Below, piece by piece: positions 51,242-59,733 of a stretch of DNA of 64,000 bases. A model generated the notes under the pieces. That model searched no databases. It was not told the DNA's origin and saw only the letters and a program-made list of their open reading frames with translations. Each line of letters opens with the position of its first letter. The first letter of the stretch is position 1. The DNA comes from FEN-987 sp964598845 (GTDB lineage Archaea; Thermoproteota; Bathyarchaeia; 40CM-2-53-6). Made by a program: the position numbers and the translations under genes. Location of the stretch: the NCBI GenBank assembly GCA_964598845.1, contig CAZRDM010000002.1, positions 76,625-140,624 on the forward strand, written 5' to 3'.

Positions 51242-51870
51242 ATCTGTAACAGGCTTAGCCGATATGGACGATTTGGGCTGAGTCTCGTCCTTCTGAAAGA
51301 AGCAGCCCTGTGCCCTGTGGCACTGGGGCGGACAAATCGTTTTCCTGTCCAACCACTGCAGTTGGCAACTTTCCCCGCAGGCTAGTGAGGCACACAGACT
51401 TAGAATCTTGACCTGCTTGGTTTCCTCAGGACTTCCATGACTCTNNNNNNNNNNNNNNNNNNNNNNNNNNNNNNNNNNNNNNNNNNNNNNNNNNNNNNNN
51501 NNNNNNNNNNNNNNNNNNNNNNNNNNNNNNNNNNNNNNNNNNNNGCACACAGACTTAGAATCTTGACCTGCTTGGTTTCCTCAGGACTTCCATGACTCTC
51601 CAAGGGATCGTGACCCGGTGATCCCATTAGCCAGAACACTCTGACGGACGGACCATCCAGACCTAACATCCTCAATGCCGGACCGAACGAAGATCCATCA
51701 AGAATTCTATGAGCATCTTCCGAGGAATCGAACATGTCTCCGTTGATCGCCAGATTCGACACGTTCTCCGCTTCGATGAAGTGCCTCAACCGTTTGGCAA
51801 ACTCAAAATCGCGCCCAGCTCTTAGGTCGAGCTTTAAAATTATGAGAGTATTGCCCGTCAGTATGAGTTG
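51230..51870 (-). pseudogene. Metallophosphoesterase-like frame split by an assembly gap; possibly degenerate
   Basis: Read across the N run (51445-51544) after removing its duplicated flank, the minus-strand frame is continuous: ILKLDLRAGRDFEFAKRLRH, LAINGDMFDSSEDAHRIL and VFWLMGSPGHDPLESHGS recall a calcineurin-like phosphoesterase (GDxxD and GNHD positions, the latter altered to GSPGHD). A Cys-rich tail follows (CASLACGESC, then CPPQCHRAQGC). The 5' part between 51790 and 51870 has no ATG, GTG or TTG, and the first DxH motif is absent, so the gene is either broken or starts at TTG 51789 as a truncated protein. It overlaps the end of the convergent PLP-enzyme gene by 12 bases. Confidence 0.35.
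51390..51600. other. Scaffold gap: 100 N flanked by an identical 55-base sequence
   Basis: Exactly 100 N occupy 51445-51544. The 55 bases before the gap (51390-51444) are repeated after it (51545-51599), both running from GCACACAGACTTAG to CCATGACTCT. This is the pattern of two contigs whose overlap was not merged. The true sequence probably contains the 55 bases once and no gap; the apparent direct repeat is an artefact. Confidence 0.85.
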
Positions 51871-52087
51871 TTATGCGTGATTGATAGAGTTCAGGCTTGG
51901 TAAGAGCGGATAGAGTAGAAAACGAGAGTCCCGAGAGCTGCTAAGACGGCGGCTATGACGACTACGATTATGATTGTGAGCGTTTACATTTTCCGGGAAC
52001 CTGAACGGTTTGATGTGGAACTCTGTCACTTTCACTTCTCTCTTCGAGTTAAATCCATGCGCACTAGACCTTTCATGGTCACTAATG

Positions 52088-52453
52088 ATGGGACGCACAA
52101 TTCCTTCCTACAGAATGGCAATCGACATTGAGATCGCAAAATGGAAGCCCTTCAGAGATGCTTTGCGCAAACCTGAAAGAGATATCTTCGAAAATATGCT
52201 CTTGCGATCAAAACTCTATGCCTCCGCAGGCGGTATGGCAGTCCGACCTATCGTGCTCGAAGCGATGTTCATGTCAATTCTCTTAGACCATCACAAGCGG
52301 CTCTTGGAATTAGCCGCGGAGATTGAAAAACTCAGAGCATCAAATGTTCCGAAAGAACCTATAGGCATCGAAAAGTTTCTACAATCACCTCCAAGCAACG
52401 ATATCCCATGTCAAACAGTCACGGGAACTATACCAGCGCCAGACAACAGCTAA
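52088..52453 (+). CDS. Small archaeal protein of the 'MGRTxPTYR' type (DUF8156-like)
   Basis: 121 residues from ATG 52088; the frame's upstream extension to 52010 is unlikely. Opens MGRTIPSYRMAIDIEIAKW and is otherwise helical (FRDALRKPERDIFENMLLRS, LEAMFMSILLDHHKRLLEL), with a Pro-rich tail. It resembles short haloarchaeal and other archaeal proteins that start MGRTNPTYRDTLR and are listed as DUF8156; this recognition is from memory. Its last 46 bases overlap the following nuclease gene in another frame, a sign of translational coupling and functional linkage. Confidence 0.6.
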   Translation: MGRTIPSYRMAIDIEIAKWKPFRDALRKPERDIFENMLLRSKLYASAGGMAVRPIVLEAMFMSILLDHHKRLLELAAEIEKLRASNVPKEPIGIEKFLQSPPSNDIPCQTVTGTIPAPDNS

Positions 52454-52911
52454 TCAGCTTCCTGCAGTCCCAAGGCTACCAAACGCATCCCAATGAGGTC
52501 TTTTGCCCTTCGATGGGGCATTGCTGGGTTGATGTTGCCGCCCTAAAAGAGTCAGAATACTGGGCCTTCGAATACAAATCTCGAACCGACTCGATACGGC
52601 GGGGAGTGGAACAATGCTGCTCCTACGCGAAGGCCTTCAATTATGTCGTGCTAGTCGCAGATAGGTGTCGATTGTCATCAAGCCGATACTTCTTTCACCT
52701 AGTGCACCAGGGGTTCGGGCTCTGGCGGCACGATGGAGTCAAGTTTTATCGTATTGTCAACCCGAAGAGGCATGCAATCGATACGCGTCATAGAGCAGTC
52801 ATAGAGCGACAATTCAGAAGAGTCCCGAAAAATCTTGACTCAGTAAGGGCAACGCAAATGTCGGAATGGCTACACTACAGTTCAGTAGAAACAAGTCGGC
52901 CACCTGCCTGA
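52408..52911 (+). CDS. PD-(D/E)XK nuclease-like protein
   Basis: 167 residues, ATG start inside the previous gene. The pattern of the restriction-endonuclease fold is visible: a helix with E30 (THPNEVFCPS), D42 in CWVDVAALKE, E55-x-K57 in YWAFEYKSRTD, then the helix RRGVEQCCSYAKAFNYVVLV typical of the Q/Y-containing motif after ExK. That supports metal-dependent DNA or RNA cleavage or a repair function. No DNA-binding or helicase domain is attached. Pairing with the small upstream protein suggests a two-component unit. Confidence 0.65.
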   Translation: MSNSHGNYTSARQQLISFLQSQGYQTHPNEVFCPSMGHCWVDVAALKESEYWAFEYKSRTDSIRRGVEQCCSYAKAFNYVVLVADRCRLSSSRYFFHLVHQGFGLWRHDGVKFYRIVNPKRHAIDTRHRAVIERQFRRVPKNLDSVRATQMSEWLHYSSVETSRPPA

Positions 52912-53021
52912 CTCTGTCTATAGTCGAGATTGTAGAGGTTTCAGTCTTTGCCTCTGCCTTTTGATCTCCCGTGTAGATGCATCGGATCCTAGGGCATCAG
53001 CAGAGGGAGCGTTGCATTTTC

Positions 53022-53777
53022 TCAATCCACTGGGGATCCGGTTTTAAGTGAATGGTTCCTCCAGTCGATTATCCGACCGAATGCTTCGCTAAGACTAGTA
53101 ACCGTCGCGTCGGGATCGGTAAGGTCAGATGGATCCGTCGGCTTGCGACGGACGTATATTGAGCGAATTCCAACTGTTCGTGCGCCTATGACATCGCTCT
53201 GCAAAGAGTCACCCACGAAGACAGCCTCAGACGCTCCCACTTCCAACGCCTTCAGCGCTCGCATGAAGATTTCGGAACGTGGTTTTCTTATCCCCAATGC
53301 CTCCGACGACAAAATGACTCCAAAGAATCTCTGGAGTCCGAACTTCTCCAACTTCGCATGAACAGTCCAATCGCTTATCGAGTTTGACACCATACCCATC
53401 AAGAATCCTTCATCTTTAAGCCCGGACAAAGTTTGAATCGTGTCCGGGTAGACTTGGCAAGCTTCAATCTCCGGCCCGTGAAACGCGCTAATCGCATTCT
53501 GAAGGACGGTACGATCGGCAACACGGAATTTGAGCTCCCGCAGAATTCGAAGCACGATATCCTCTTCTGGGATCTCTACCTTGTAGGCACTGCACCTTGC
53601 GTCGGCGTCCTCGCAGATAGTGACGTATGTCTTGGCAAATTTTTCAGAATCCCCTTGAAGCCCGTTTTGCTTAAGATAACCGTACATCGCTTGAAGACTT
53701 GCGTGGAAAACGTCTTCCGAGGGTCGGTCTAAGTGAATGAGTGTGCCCCCTAAATCGAAGAGGACCGCTCGAAGCAA
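53022..53777 (-). CDS. HAD-superfamily hydrolase
   Basis: 251 residues. HAD motifs in order: I AVLFDLGGTLIH (nucleophile Asp within the first ten residues; the usual DxD second Asp is replaced by Gly-Gly as DLGGT, as in many HAD phosphatases of the YjjG/haloacid dehalogenase type), II MVSNSIS, III with the Lys of LGIRKPRSEIF, IV FVGDSLQSDVIGA. The cap is an alpha-helical C1 type. Substrate unknown: phosphatase or dehalogenase. Monocistronic. Confidence 0.85.
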   Translation of the reverse strand: MLRAVLFDLGGTLIHLDRPSEDVFHASLQAMYGYLKQNGLQGDSEKFAKTYVTICEDADARCSAYKVEIPEEDIVLRILRELKFRVADRTVLQNAISAFHGPEIEACQVYPDTIQTLSGLKDEGFLMGMVSNSISDWTVHAKLEKFGLQRFFGVILSSEALGIRKPRSEIFMRALKALEVGASEAVFVGDSLQSDVIGARTVGIRSIYVRRKPTDPSDLTDPDATVTSLSEAFGRIIDWRNHSLKTGSPVD

Positions 53778-53898
53778 TCAGATCACGAGTTCCTTCAATG
53801 CACATCTTGGGAACTCATAACACTTTGTCAAGGGGACCCTGCGATAGACACCCGCGGATTCAGTTATTATAAGGGAGGGTGCGGCTCTGAGGAATCCA

Positions 53899-55248
53899 GT
53901 GGCTCTCATGCCCTCTCCCTCTCGGACTCAAATTACCTTCTACGGAGGCGTAAATGAGATCGGTGGAAACAAGATCCTAATCGAGGACAAAGACATTAGA
54001 GTAATGCTAGATTTTGGAATGAGCTATGCTGAACGCCGCCGATTTTTCTTGGAGCCTCTGCTCTCCCCTGGCGACGAGCAGGACTTATTGGAACTCGGCA
54101 TACTCCCGAACATTAGAGGAATCTATGAATTCGAAGAATCAGAGCCCTCTATCAACGCAATCCTCATCTCACACGCGCATGGAGACCATTGGGGATACAT
54201 TTCATTCCTGAAACGGGGCATTCCTATCTACTGCGGCGAGACTTGCTCGCAGATACTATCCGCAGTGTCCACGACAAGAGTCAGACACTTCGAATCGGAC
54301 ATTAGAGGACTCCAATTCCGCACCTTCAGGACTGGTAACACGATCAAGATTGGCTGCATAGATGCGACACCGTGCCATGTTGATCACTCGATCCCCGGGG
54401 CCTATGGCTTCGTGATCCGGACTTCCCACGGAAGTCTAGCGTATTCTGCCGATTTCAGAATGCACGGCACAAAACCACAATTAACACGGGATTTTGCTGA
54501 GATGGCCGCCAAATGCGACCCTGATGTAATGCTGGCCGAAGGAACTAACATCTTGGGAGGGGAGGTAGCGAGTGAACCAGATGTGAGGTCGAAGCTTAGC
54601 TACGTAGTCTCTAACACGAAGAATATTGTCCTCGCAAATTTTTCAAACGTTGACGTCGACCGAATACGTACCTTCTATGAAGTTGCCAAAGAGAATGATA
54701 GGGTGCTCGCGATATCACTGAAGCAGGCATTTATTCTGAATCAACTATCAGCAGACCCTGCTCTAGGGCTTCCCAAGATCCTAGACTCAGACAGGAACTT
54801 AGTGGTGTTTCGTAGGTCAAAGAAAAGATACTATGACTGGGAAGAGAGCGTGATGGCCCGAGCAGAAGCTGTGGATAGCTCAGAGCTAAGGGAAAAGCAG
54901 GACAAATACGTGGTGGCATTCTCGATGCCGGATTTCAAAGAACTAGTCGATATCCGCCCCAAGGCCGGAAGCGTGTTCATACTCTCGATGTCCGAGCCCT
55001 TCAACGAAGAGCAAGAATTTGAATTCGAGCGGCTTCGAAACTGGTTGGACCATTTCGGTCTGCCAATGTACCATATCCATTGTTCAGGCCACATAATGCC
55101 CGGCGAGCTGAAGGCAACTATCGAGAGGATTGAGCCGAGGAAGCTGTTCCCCATCCACACTGAATACCCAGGGCTTTACGCGAAGTACATGTCAGACGTA
55201 GCAAAAATAGAATTGCCCTCGAAGGGACGTAGGTATGAATTAGGATAG
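53899..55248 (+). CDS. RNase J-like metallo-beta-lactamase/beta-CASP nuclease
   Basis: 449 residues. The MBL motif ISHAHGDHWGYI (HxHxDH) follows FYGGVNEIGGNKILIED; later ligands are in CHVDHSIPGAYGF and the Asp of YSADFRMHG. The C-terminal HCSGHIMPGELKATIERIEP and LFPIHTEYPGLY are beta-CASP/RNase J signatures. The middle (about 60-80, LLSPGDEQDLLELGILPNI) is an insert seen in an archaeal subgroup sometimes annotated as MBL-fold hydrolase. Probably an RNA 5'-3' exo- or endonuclease. GTG at 53899 or the ATG three codons later starts it; it is followed after 4 bases by the convergent KH gene. Confidence 0.85.
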   Translation: MALMPSPSRTQITFYGGVNEIGGNKILIEDKDIRVMLDFGMSYAERRRFFLEPLLSPGDEQDLLELGILPNIRGIYEFEESEPSINAILISHAHGDHWGYISFLKRGIPIYCGETCSQILSAVSTTRVRHFESDIRGLQFRTFRTGNTIKIGCIDATPCHVDHSIPGAYGFVIRTSHGSLAYSADFRMHGTKPQLTRDFAEMAAKCDPDVMLAEGTNILGGEVASEPDVRSKLSYVVSNTKNIVLANFSNVDVDRIRTFYEVAKENDRVLAISLKQAFILNQLSADPALGLPKILDSDRNLVVFRRSKKRYYDWEESVMARAEAVDSSELREKQDKYVVAFSMPDFKELVDIRPKAGSVFILSMSEPFNEEQEFEFERLRNWLDHFGLPMYHIHCSGHIMPGELKATIERIEPRKLFPIHTEYPGLYAKYMSDVAKIELPSKGRRYELG

Positions 55249-55252
55249 TGAT

Positions 55253-55768
55253 TCAATCTCGCTCGAATTCGATGCGAAGTGTCATACCCTTTAGTTCTTG
55301 GGCGATTTTCCTAGCCCTATCCAGATCGACGGGCATCTTCTTGGGCTTCCGGCCTGTAAGTATGACTTTGGTCTCCGTGCTACCATCAGGTATCCAGACA
55401 GTATTGATCGTCAGAATCGACATGGGGCTGAAGAGATCTTCCAAAAACTCCCGATCATCCCCACCGTAACTGATAAGCTTCACTCGCTTTTCAAACGTCT
55501 CCCCCAAGTCCTTCACCACCCTTGCTCCGCCCGACAAAAGCCTTGGCAAATCCTTCTTGTCGACCAGGATAACCATCAAATCGTCGGCTTCAATGGCTCT
55601 GTGGTAAGTCACGTCTCCAAGAAGAGGGTTATCTCTTTCCAACTCAACGATTTTCTGAATTACTCTAAGGTCTAACTCGGTGACCAGTCCCTTCTCGAGT
55701 TTCTCCTCACACCTTCTGCAGAGGATCCCTGATTTCACGCAGAATGAATCTAGGATTGTCCTTACCAT
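55253..55768 (-). CDS. NusA-like KH-domain protein with N-terminal zinc-finger-like segment
   Basis: 171 residues. The N-terminus has two CxxC-like pairs (SFCVKSGILCRRCEEKLEKG), followed by a helix, then a KH-like region ILVDKKDLPRLLSGGARVV and LFSPMSILTINTVWIPDGST near residue 120. This is the widespread archaeal protein labelled transcription elongation factor NusA-like. It likely binds RNA in transcription or ribosome synthesis; the reaction is not known. Convergent with the RNase-J-like gene, ending 5 bases from it. Confidence 0.8.
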   Translation of the reverse strand: MVRTILDSFCVKSGILCRRCEEKLEKGLVTELDLRVIQKIVELERDNPLLGDVTYHRAIEADDLMVILVDKKDLPRLLSGGARVVKDLGETFEKRVKLISYGGDDREFLEDLFSPMSILTINTVWIPDGSTETKVILTGRKPKKMPVDLDRARKIAQELKGMTLRIEFERD

Positions 55769-56190
55769 TCGGCTTCATCTTTATCTGTTACCCGGTAAAT
55801 GTTGTCCGCCGAGCTTTTTGACGCTCGCGTCATCTCCCACCACGAGTTCACGCAACCTATTTGAAGATTCTGATGACTATCAACTCGTTTTCCAAGTTAT
55901 CTGACAACAGACCGAGGCTCAGACCTCGAACTCAAACGTACATCTGGAATAGAGCCAGAACCGATATTCGAGTTGCAACCCGTATGCCGCCAGCAGATTC
56001 AACGAAGATGAGATCGGAAGTTTAATGGATCTTACCTCAGAAATGATGTGAGTGATACGGGGTCGAAGCAAGCTTCAGCTCGTCTCAGTCCATGCTTGAG
56101 ATGGTTTACCAGAGCTCTAAGGACTATTTTATTACGAGACCAGAGAGTCTAAGCCTTCAATCGGTTGAGAGTCGCAGATGATGGTGAGTA
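55769..56190. other. 422-base intergenic region between divergent units
   Basis: No recognisable gene. It separates the minus-strand NusA-like gene from plus-strand sucC. Close to sucC, CTATTTTATTACG (about 56124-56136) is a TATA-like element that would give a transcript start near 56160, 30 bases before sucC. A 24-codon TTG frame on the minus strand just upstream of the NusA-like gene was seen but is too short to support. Confidence 0.5.
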
Positions 56191-57336
56191 TTGAAGCTCT
56201 TCGAATATGAGGCGAAAGAGATAGCTCGGCAGTACGCCCTCCCCGTTCCAACAGGGCTTTTAGCATCAACTCCACAAGAAGCCAAAGAGGCTTTTCAGAA
56301 GATAAACCAGCCCTGCGTAATCAAGGCGCAGGTTCTTGTGGCTGGACGAGGAAAGGCAGGAGGCATCAAATCTGCCTCAACTGCTCTCGAAGCCTTCGAA
56401 GCTGCAAAATCCATCTTCTCAATGACCATTAGAGGTGAGAGAGTCACAAGAGTTCTTGTTGAACAGAAGCTAGTCAGCAAACATGAGCGCTACGTGAGCA
56501 TCGTGGTCGATAGACCTTCTCGAGGCTACACAATCCTTTCCTCGACTGCGGGGGGCGTAGACATCGAGCAGACTGCGGAAGAACATCCCGAGAGAATTAT
56601 CAGACACAGGATTGACCCGTTGATGGGCCTGCAAGAATTTGAGGCGAGAATAGTAGCGAAGAAACTTGGGTATTCTGGAAAGCAGATGAATCAGCTGACA
56701 TCCATAATCCTCAAACTCTGCCAAATTATGGATGATTACGATGCAGAACTAATCGAATCCAATCCGCTGATAGAGACCGAAGACGACGAACTAGTCGCCG
56801 CCGACCTCAGAATTCTGGTTGATGATAACTCGCTGTACAGGCATCCCATGTTCTTGGAGCGCATGAAGATCCTTGAACCTGACATGACACCGTTGGAAGC
56901 GAAGGCGCGGGAAAGAGGACTCGCCTACATCGAACTGGACGGGTACATTGGCATCATCGGAAATGGGGCTGGCTTGGTCATGGCCACGCTGGACATGATA
57001 CTTGATTACAATGGAACCCCAGCCAACTTCTGCGATGTGGGTGGAGGAGCCAGCGAAGAGAGAATAGCCTCCGCCTTAGAGATAGTGCTCTCGAACCCCA
57101 GAGTCAAAGTTCTCCTGATTAACATCATGGGCGGGATTACGCGTTGCGATGACGTAGCTCGGGCCATTCTTGATGTTCAGAAGAAAACGGGCATCTCGAA
57201 ACCCATGGTAATACGACTTGTCGGCACCAATGAGGAGGAAGGCCGGAGGATTCTCGCGGACGCCCACATCCCGTCCTTGAATACTATGGAAGACGCAGCC
57301 GCAAAGGCTGTTGAAATCGCCTCAAAGGTGAAGTAG
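56191..57336 (+). CDS. sucC: Succinate-CoA ligase (ADP/GDP-forming), beta subunit
   Basis: 381 residues, TTG start. ATP-grasp enzyme interconverting succinyl-CoA and succinate with nucleotide triphosphate formation in the TCA cycle. Begins MKLFEYEAKEIARQYALPVP; further signatures are VIKAQVLVAGRGKAGGIK, the LIESNPLI metal-binding segment, NGAGLVMATLDMI and the GGGASEERIASAL loop. It is translationally coupled to sucD, which begins 2 bases after its stop. Confidence 0.94.
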   Translation: MKLFEYEAKEIARQYALPVPTGLLASTPQEAKEAFQKINQPCVIKAQVLVAGRGKAGGIKSASTALEAFEAAKSIFSMTIRGERVTRVLVEQKLVSKHERYVSIVVDRPSRGYTILSSTAGGVDIEQTAEEHPERIIRHRIDPLMGLQEFEARIVAKKLGYSGKQMNQLTSIILKLCQIMDDYDAELIESNPLIETEDDELVAADLRILVDDNSLYRHPMFLERMKILEPDMTPLEAKARERGLAYIELDGYIGIIGNGAGLVMATLDMILDYNGTPANFCDVGGGASEERIASALEIVLSNPRVKVLLINIMGGITRCDDVARAILDVQKKTGISKPMVIRLVGTNEEEGRRILADAHIPSLNTMEDAAAKAVEIASKVK

Positions 57337-57337
57337 C

Positions 57338-58198
57338 ATGGCAATTCTAGTTGGCGAGAAGACAAGAGCCATTGTGCAGGCCATTACTGGATCGCAGGGA
57401 AGTTACCACTCACAGCTGATGCTCCAATATGGGACAAAGATAGTTGCGGGTGTCACCCCGGGCCGCGAGGGAACAAGTGTCCATGGAATTCCAGTTTTCG
57501 ACACTGTCGAGGAAGCAGCAAGCAGATTCCAGGCCAATGCGTCGATAATATTCGTGCCCGCTCCCCATGCTAAGGATGCAGCCTTGGAGGCGATTACAGC
57601 AAACCTAAACCCTGTTGTAGTCATCACGGAAGGGTTGCCGGTGAAAGATGAGATTCAGATCATGGAAGTTGCCAGGTTAAAGGGCACAACTGTGATCGGT
57701 CCCAACACACCTGGAATCATAACGCCCGGAGAATGTAAACTCGGCATAATGCCAAGCCACATATTCAAACCGGGAAAGGTTGGATTAGTATCACGGAGTG
57801 GCACACTCACGTACGAGATTGCGGCAGGCCTCACGAACGCTGGTCTAGGGCAATCAACATGTCTGGGAATTGGTGGCGATCCCGTAGTTGGGTTGAGTTT
57901 TGTCTCAGTACTGGAAATGTTCAGGAGCGACCCTGAAACAGAATCCGTAGCTATGATAGGTGAGATTGGTGGAAACGCTGAGGAGATGGCTGCTGAGTAC
58001 ATCAAGAGCAGCCACTACCCCAAACCAGTTGCCGCTTATGTGGCGGGGCGTGTCGCTCCCCCTGGAAAGCGAATGGGTCACGCCGGTGCAATCATCATGG
58101 GAAGATCCGGCACAGCCGATACCAAAATTGAGGCTCTCAGGAACGCTGGGGTAAGGGTGGCCATGAAACCCGGCGAGATTGCGAAACTTCTGAAATGA
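57338..58198 (+). CDS. sucD: Succinate-CoA ligase, alpha subunit
   Basis: 286 residues. Binds CoA through the N-terminal Rossmann domain (GSQGSYHSQLMLQYGTKIVAG) and carries the phosphorylated histidine in GKRMGHAGAIIMGRSG. The GPNTPGIITPGECKLGIMP and SRSGTLTYEIA segments complete the family signature. Works as a heterodimer or tetramer with SucC, encoded directly upstream. Confidence 0.94.
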   Translation: MAILVGEKTRAIVQAITGSQGSYHSQLMLQYGTKIVAGVTPGREGTSVHGIPVFDTVEEAASRFQANASIIFVPAPHAKDAALEAITANLNPVVVITEGLPVKDEIQIMEVARLKGTTVIGPNTPGIITPGECKLGIMPSHIFKPGKVGLVSRSGTLTYEIAAGLTNAGLGQSTCLGIGGDPVVGLSFVSVLEMFRSDPETESVAMIGEIGGNAEEMAAEYIKSSHYPKPVAAYVAGRVAPPGKRMGHAGAIIMGRSGTADTKIEALRNAGVRVAMKPGEIAKLLK

Positions 58199-58287
58199 AA
58201 TTGGAAATCCGGCGGAGATCGCTCTGACATATTCCAACATCGAATTAATAGCTGGATGCCGCAGGTACCTCTGAAAGGCTGTTATCA

Positions 58288-59604
58288 TTGCTTAAGCGAA
58301 CACATTACACAGACGAGATCGAGACAAGCAAGCAGAAGAGAGTTGTTCTGGCAGGCTGGGTCCACGAAATAAAGGACCTTGCGCGGACACGCTTCGTATG
58401 GCTAAGGGATAGACATGGAGTCGCGCAAGTTACTGTTGTGAAATCGAGCGCCTCATCGGACATCCTGAAAGCGTCCGAAGCTTTGAGCAAAGAGGATGTC
58501 ATCGCCGTTGAGGGGGTCCCGGTAAAAGAGAGAATCGCCAAAGTGGGCGCTGAAATCACTCCAACGAGAATCGAGTTGATCGCAAGAGCAGAAGCACCCA
58601 TCCCACTTGACGTTTCCGGAAAGATTGAGGCAAACCTTGATGCACGTCTCGACTGGCGCGTCATCGACCTCCGCAGGAGGGAGAACTTAGCGATCTTCCA
58701 GATTCAGTCTAAGCTTGTTGAAGGTATGGTGGAGTACCTGAATGAACGTGGCTACCTTCAAGTCTTTACCCCATGCATTCTGGGTGGTACATCGGAGGGT
58801 GGAGCCGATGTTTTCAGAATAGACTACTTCGGGAGAGAAGCTTTTCTCAGACAGGACCCGCAGTTGCATAGGCAATTGTGTATCGCGGCAGGATTCGACC
58901 GCATCTATGATCTTGGTCCCAACTGGCGCGCTGAGCTTTCACACACCCCACGCCACCTGTGCGAACACCGCGGAATGGCCGCGGAATTCGGGTTCATGAC
59001 GGATGAATCTGACATGATGAGAGTCGAAGAGGAGTTAGTCGTGGCAGCTATGAGCAAGGCTATGGACGAATGCGCCCGCGAACTGAAGGTCTTGGATGTC
59101 GAGGCTGAGATTCCGAAAACACCTTTCCCAGAAGTCAGGTTTCCAGAAATCTATCGGATATTGGAGGAGTACGGGAAGCAGCTCCCCTACGGTAGTGACC
59201 TCGATAAAGAAGCGGAGACCTTGCTATGCAATTACGTTCGCGAGAAGCATGACACAGACGCATTCTTCATCAACAGGTTCCCATCCAAGGTGAAACCCTT
59301 CTACGTTATGCGCGTCGATGACGACCCCCAATGGGCCAGAAGCGTAGATCTGGTCTACAGAGACCTCGAACAATCATCGGGAGGACAGCGAGAGCACAGG
59401 TACGAGAAGATCATGGAGCAACTTAAAGAGAAACAGATGAGCCCTGAAACAATGAAGTGGTTCACCGAACCGTTCAAGTTTGGTGTTCCTCCACACGGTG
59501 GATTCTGTTTGGGAATCGAACGGTTCACGATGTCATTTCTCAGCAAGGAGAACGTAAGAGAAGCGACGCTCTTCCCTCGAACACCAGAAAGGCTACTTCC
59601 GTAG
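58288..59604 (+). CDS. aspS: Aspartyl-tRNA synthetase, archaeal type
   Basis: 438 residues, TTG start with GAAAGG upstream. Class II synthetase: N-terminal OB-fold anticodon domain (VVLAGWVHEIKDLARTRFVW), motif 2 GPNWRAELSHTPRHLCE, motif 3 GGFCLGIERFTMSFL. The size without the bacterial GAD insert is typical of archaea. Whether it is discriminating or also charges tRNA-Asn cannot be settled here; no asnS or gatCAB is present in the window. 89 bases follow sucD, so a separate start is possible. Confidence 0.93.
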   Translation: MLKRTHYTDEIETSKQKRVVLAGWVHEIKDLARTRFVWLRDRHGVAQVTVVKSSASSDILKASEALSKEDVIAVEGVPVKERIAKVGAEITPTRIELIARAEAPIPLDVSGKIEANLDARLDWRVIDLRRRENLAIFQIQSKLVEGMVEYLNERGYLQVFTPCILGGTSEGGADVFRIDYFGREAFLRQDPQLHRQLCIAAGFDRIYDLGPNWRAELSHTPRHLCEHRGMAAEFGFMTDESDMMRVEEELVVAAMSKAMDECARELKVLDVEAEIPKTPFPEVRFPEIYRILEEYGKQLPYGSDLDKEAETLLCNYVREKHDTDAFFINRFPSKVKPFYVMRVDDDPQWARSVDLVYRDLEQSSGGQREHRYEKIMEQLKEKQMSPETMKWFTEPFKFGVPPHGGFCLGIERFTMSFLSKENVREATLFPRTPERLLP

Positions 59605-59733
59605 CGCTAGACTGAAAACGCGAGTTGTCGGGTGTTCCTTCCAACAGATAACATTTTGGCATCTCAAAAATCAACAACGGTTAATATGAGCCGTTCTTTG
59701 AGGTACTGCTGCGAAATCTGAGGAGAAGACGAC

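Noticed and set aside
51395..51600. 55-base direct repeat
   Set aside because: It borders exactly 100 N, so it is a contig-overlap artefact and not a biological repeat.
51896..51990. Minus-strand small hydrophobic stretch (TLTIIIVVVIAAVLAALG)
   Set aside because: It looks like a one-helix membrane peptide, but the only ATG is followed at once by an in-frame TAA and no other start codon exists.
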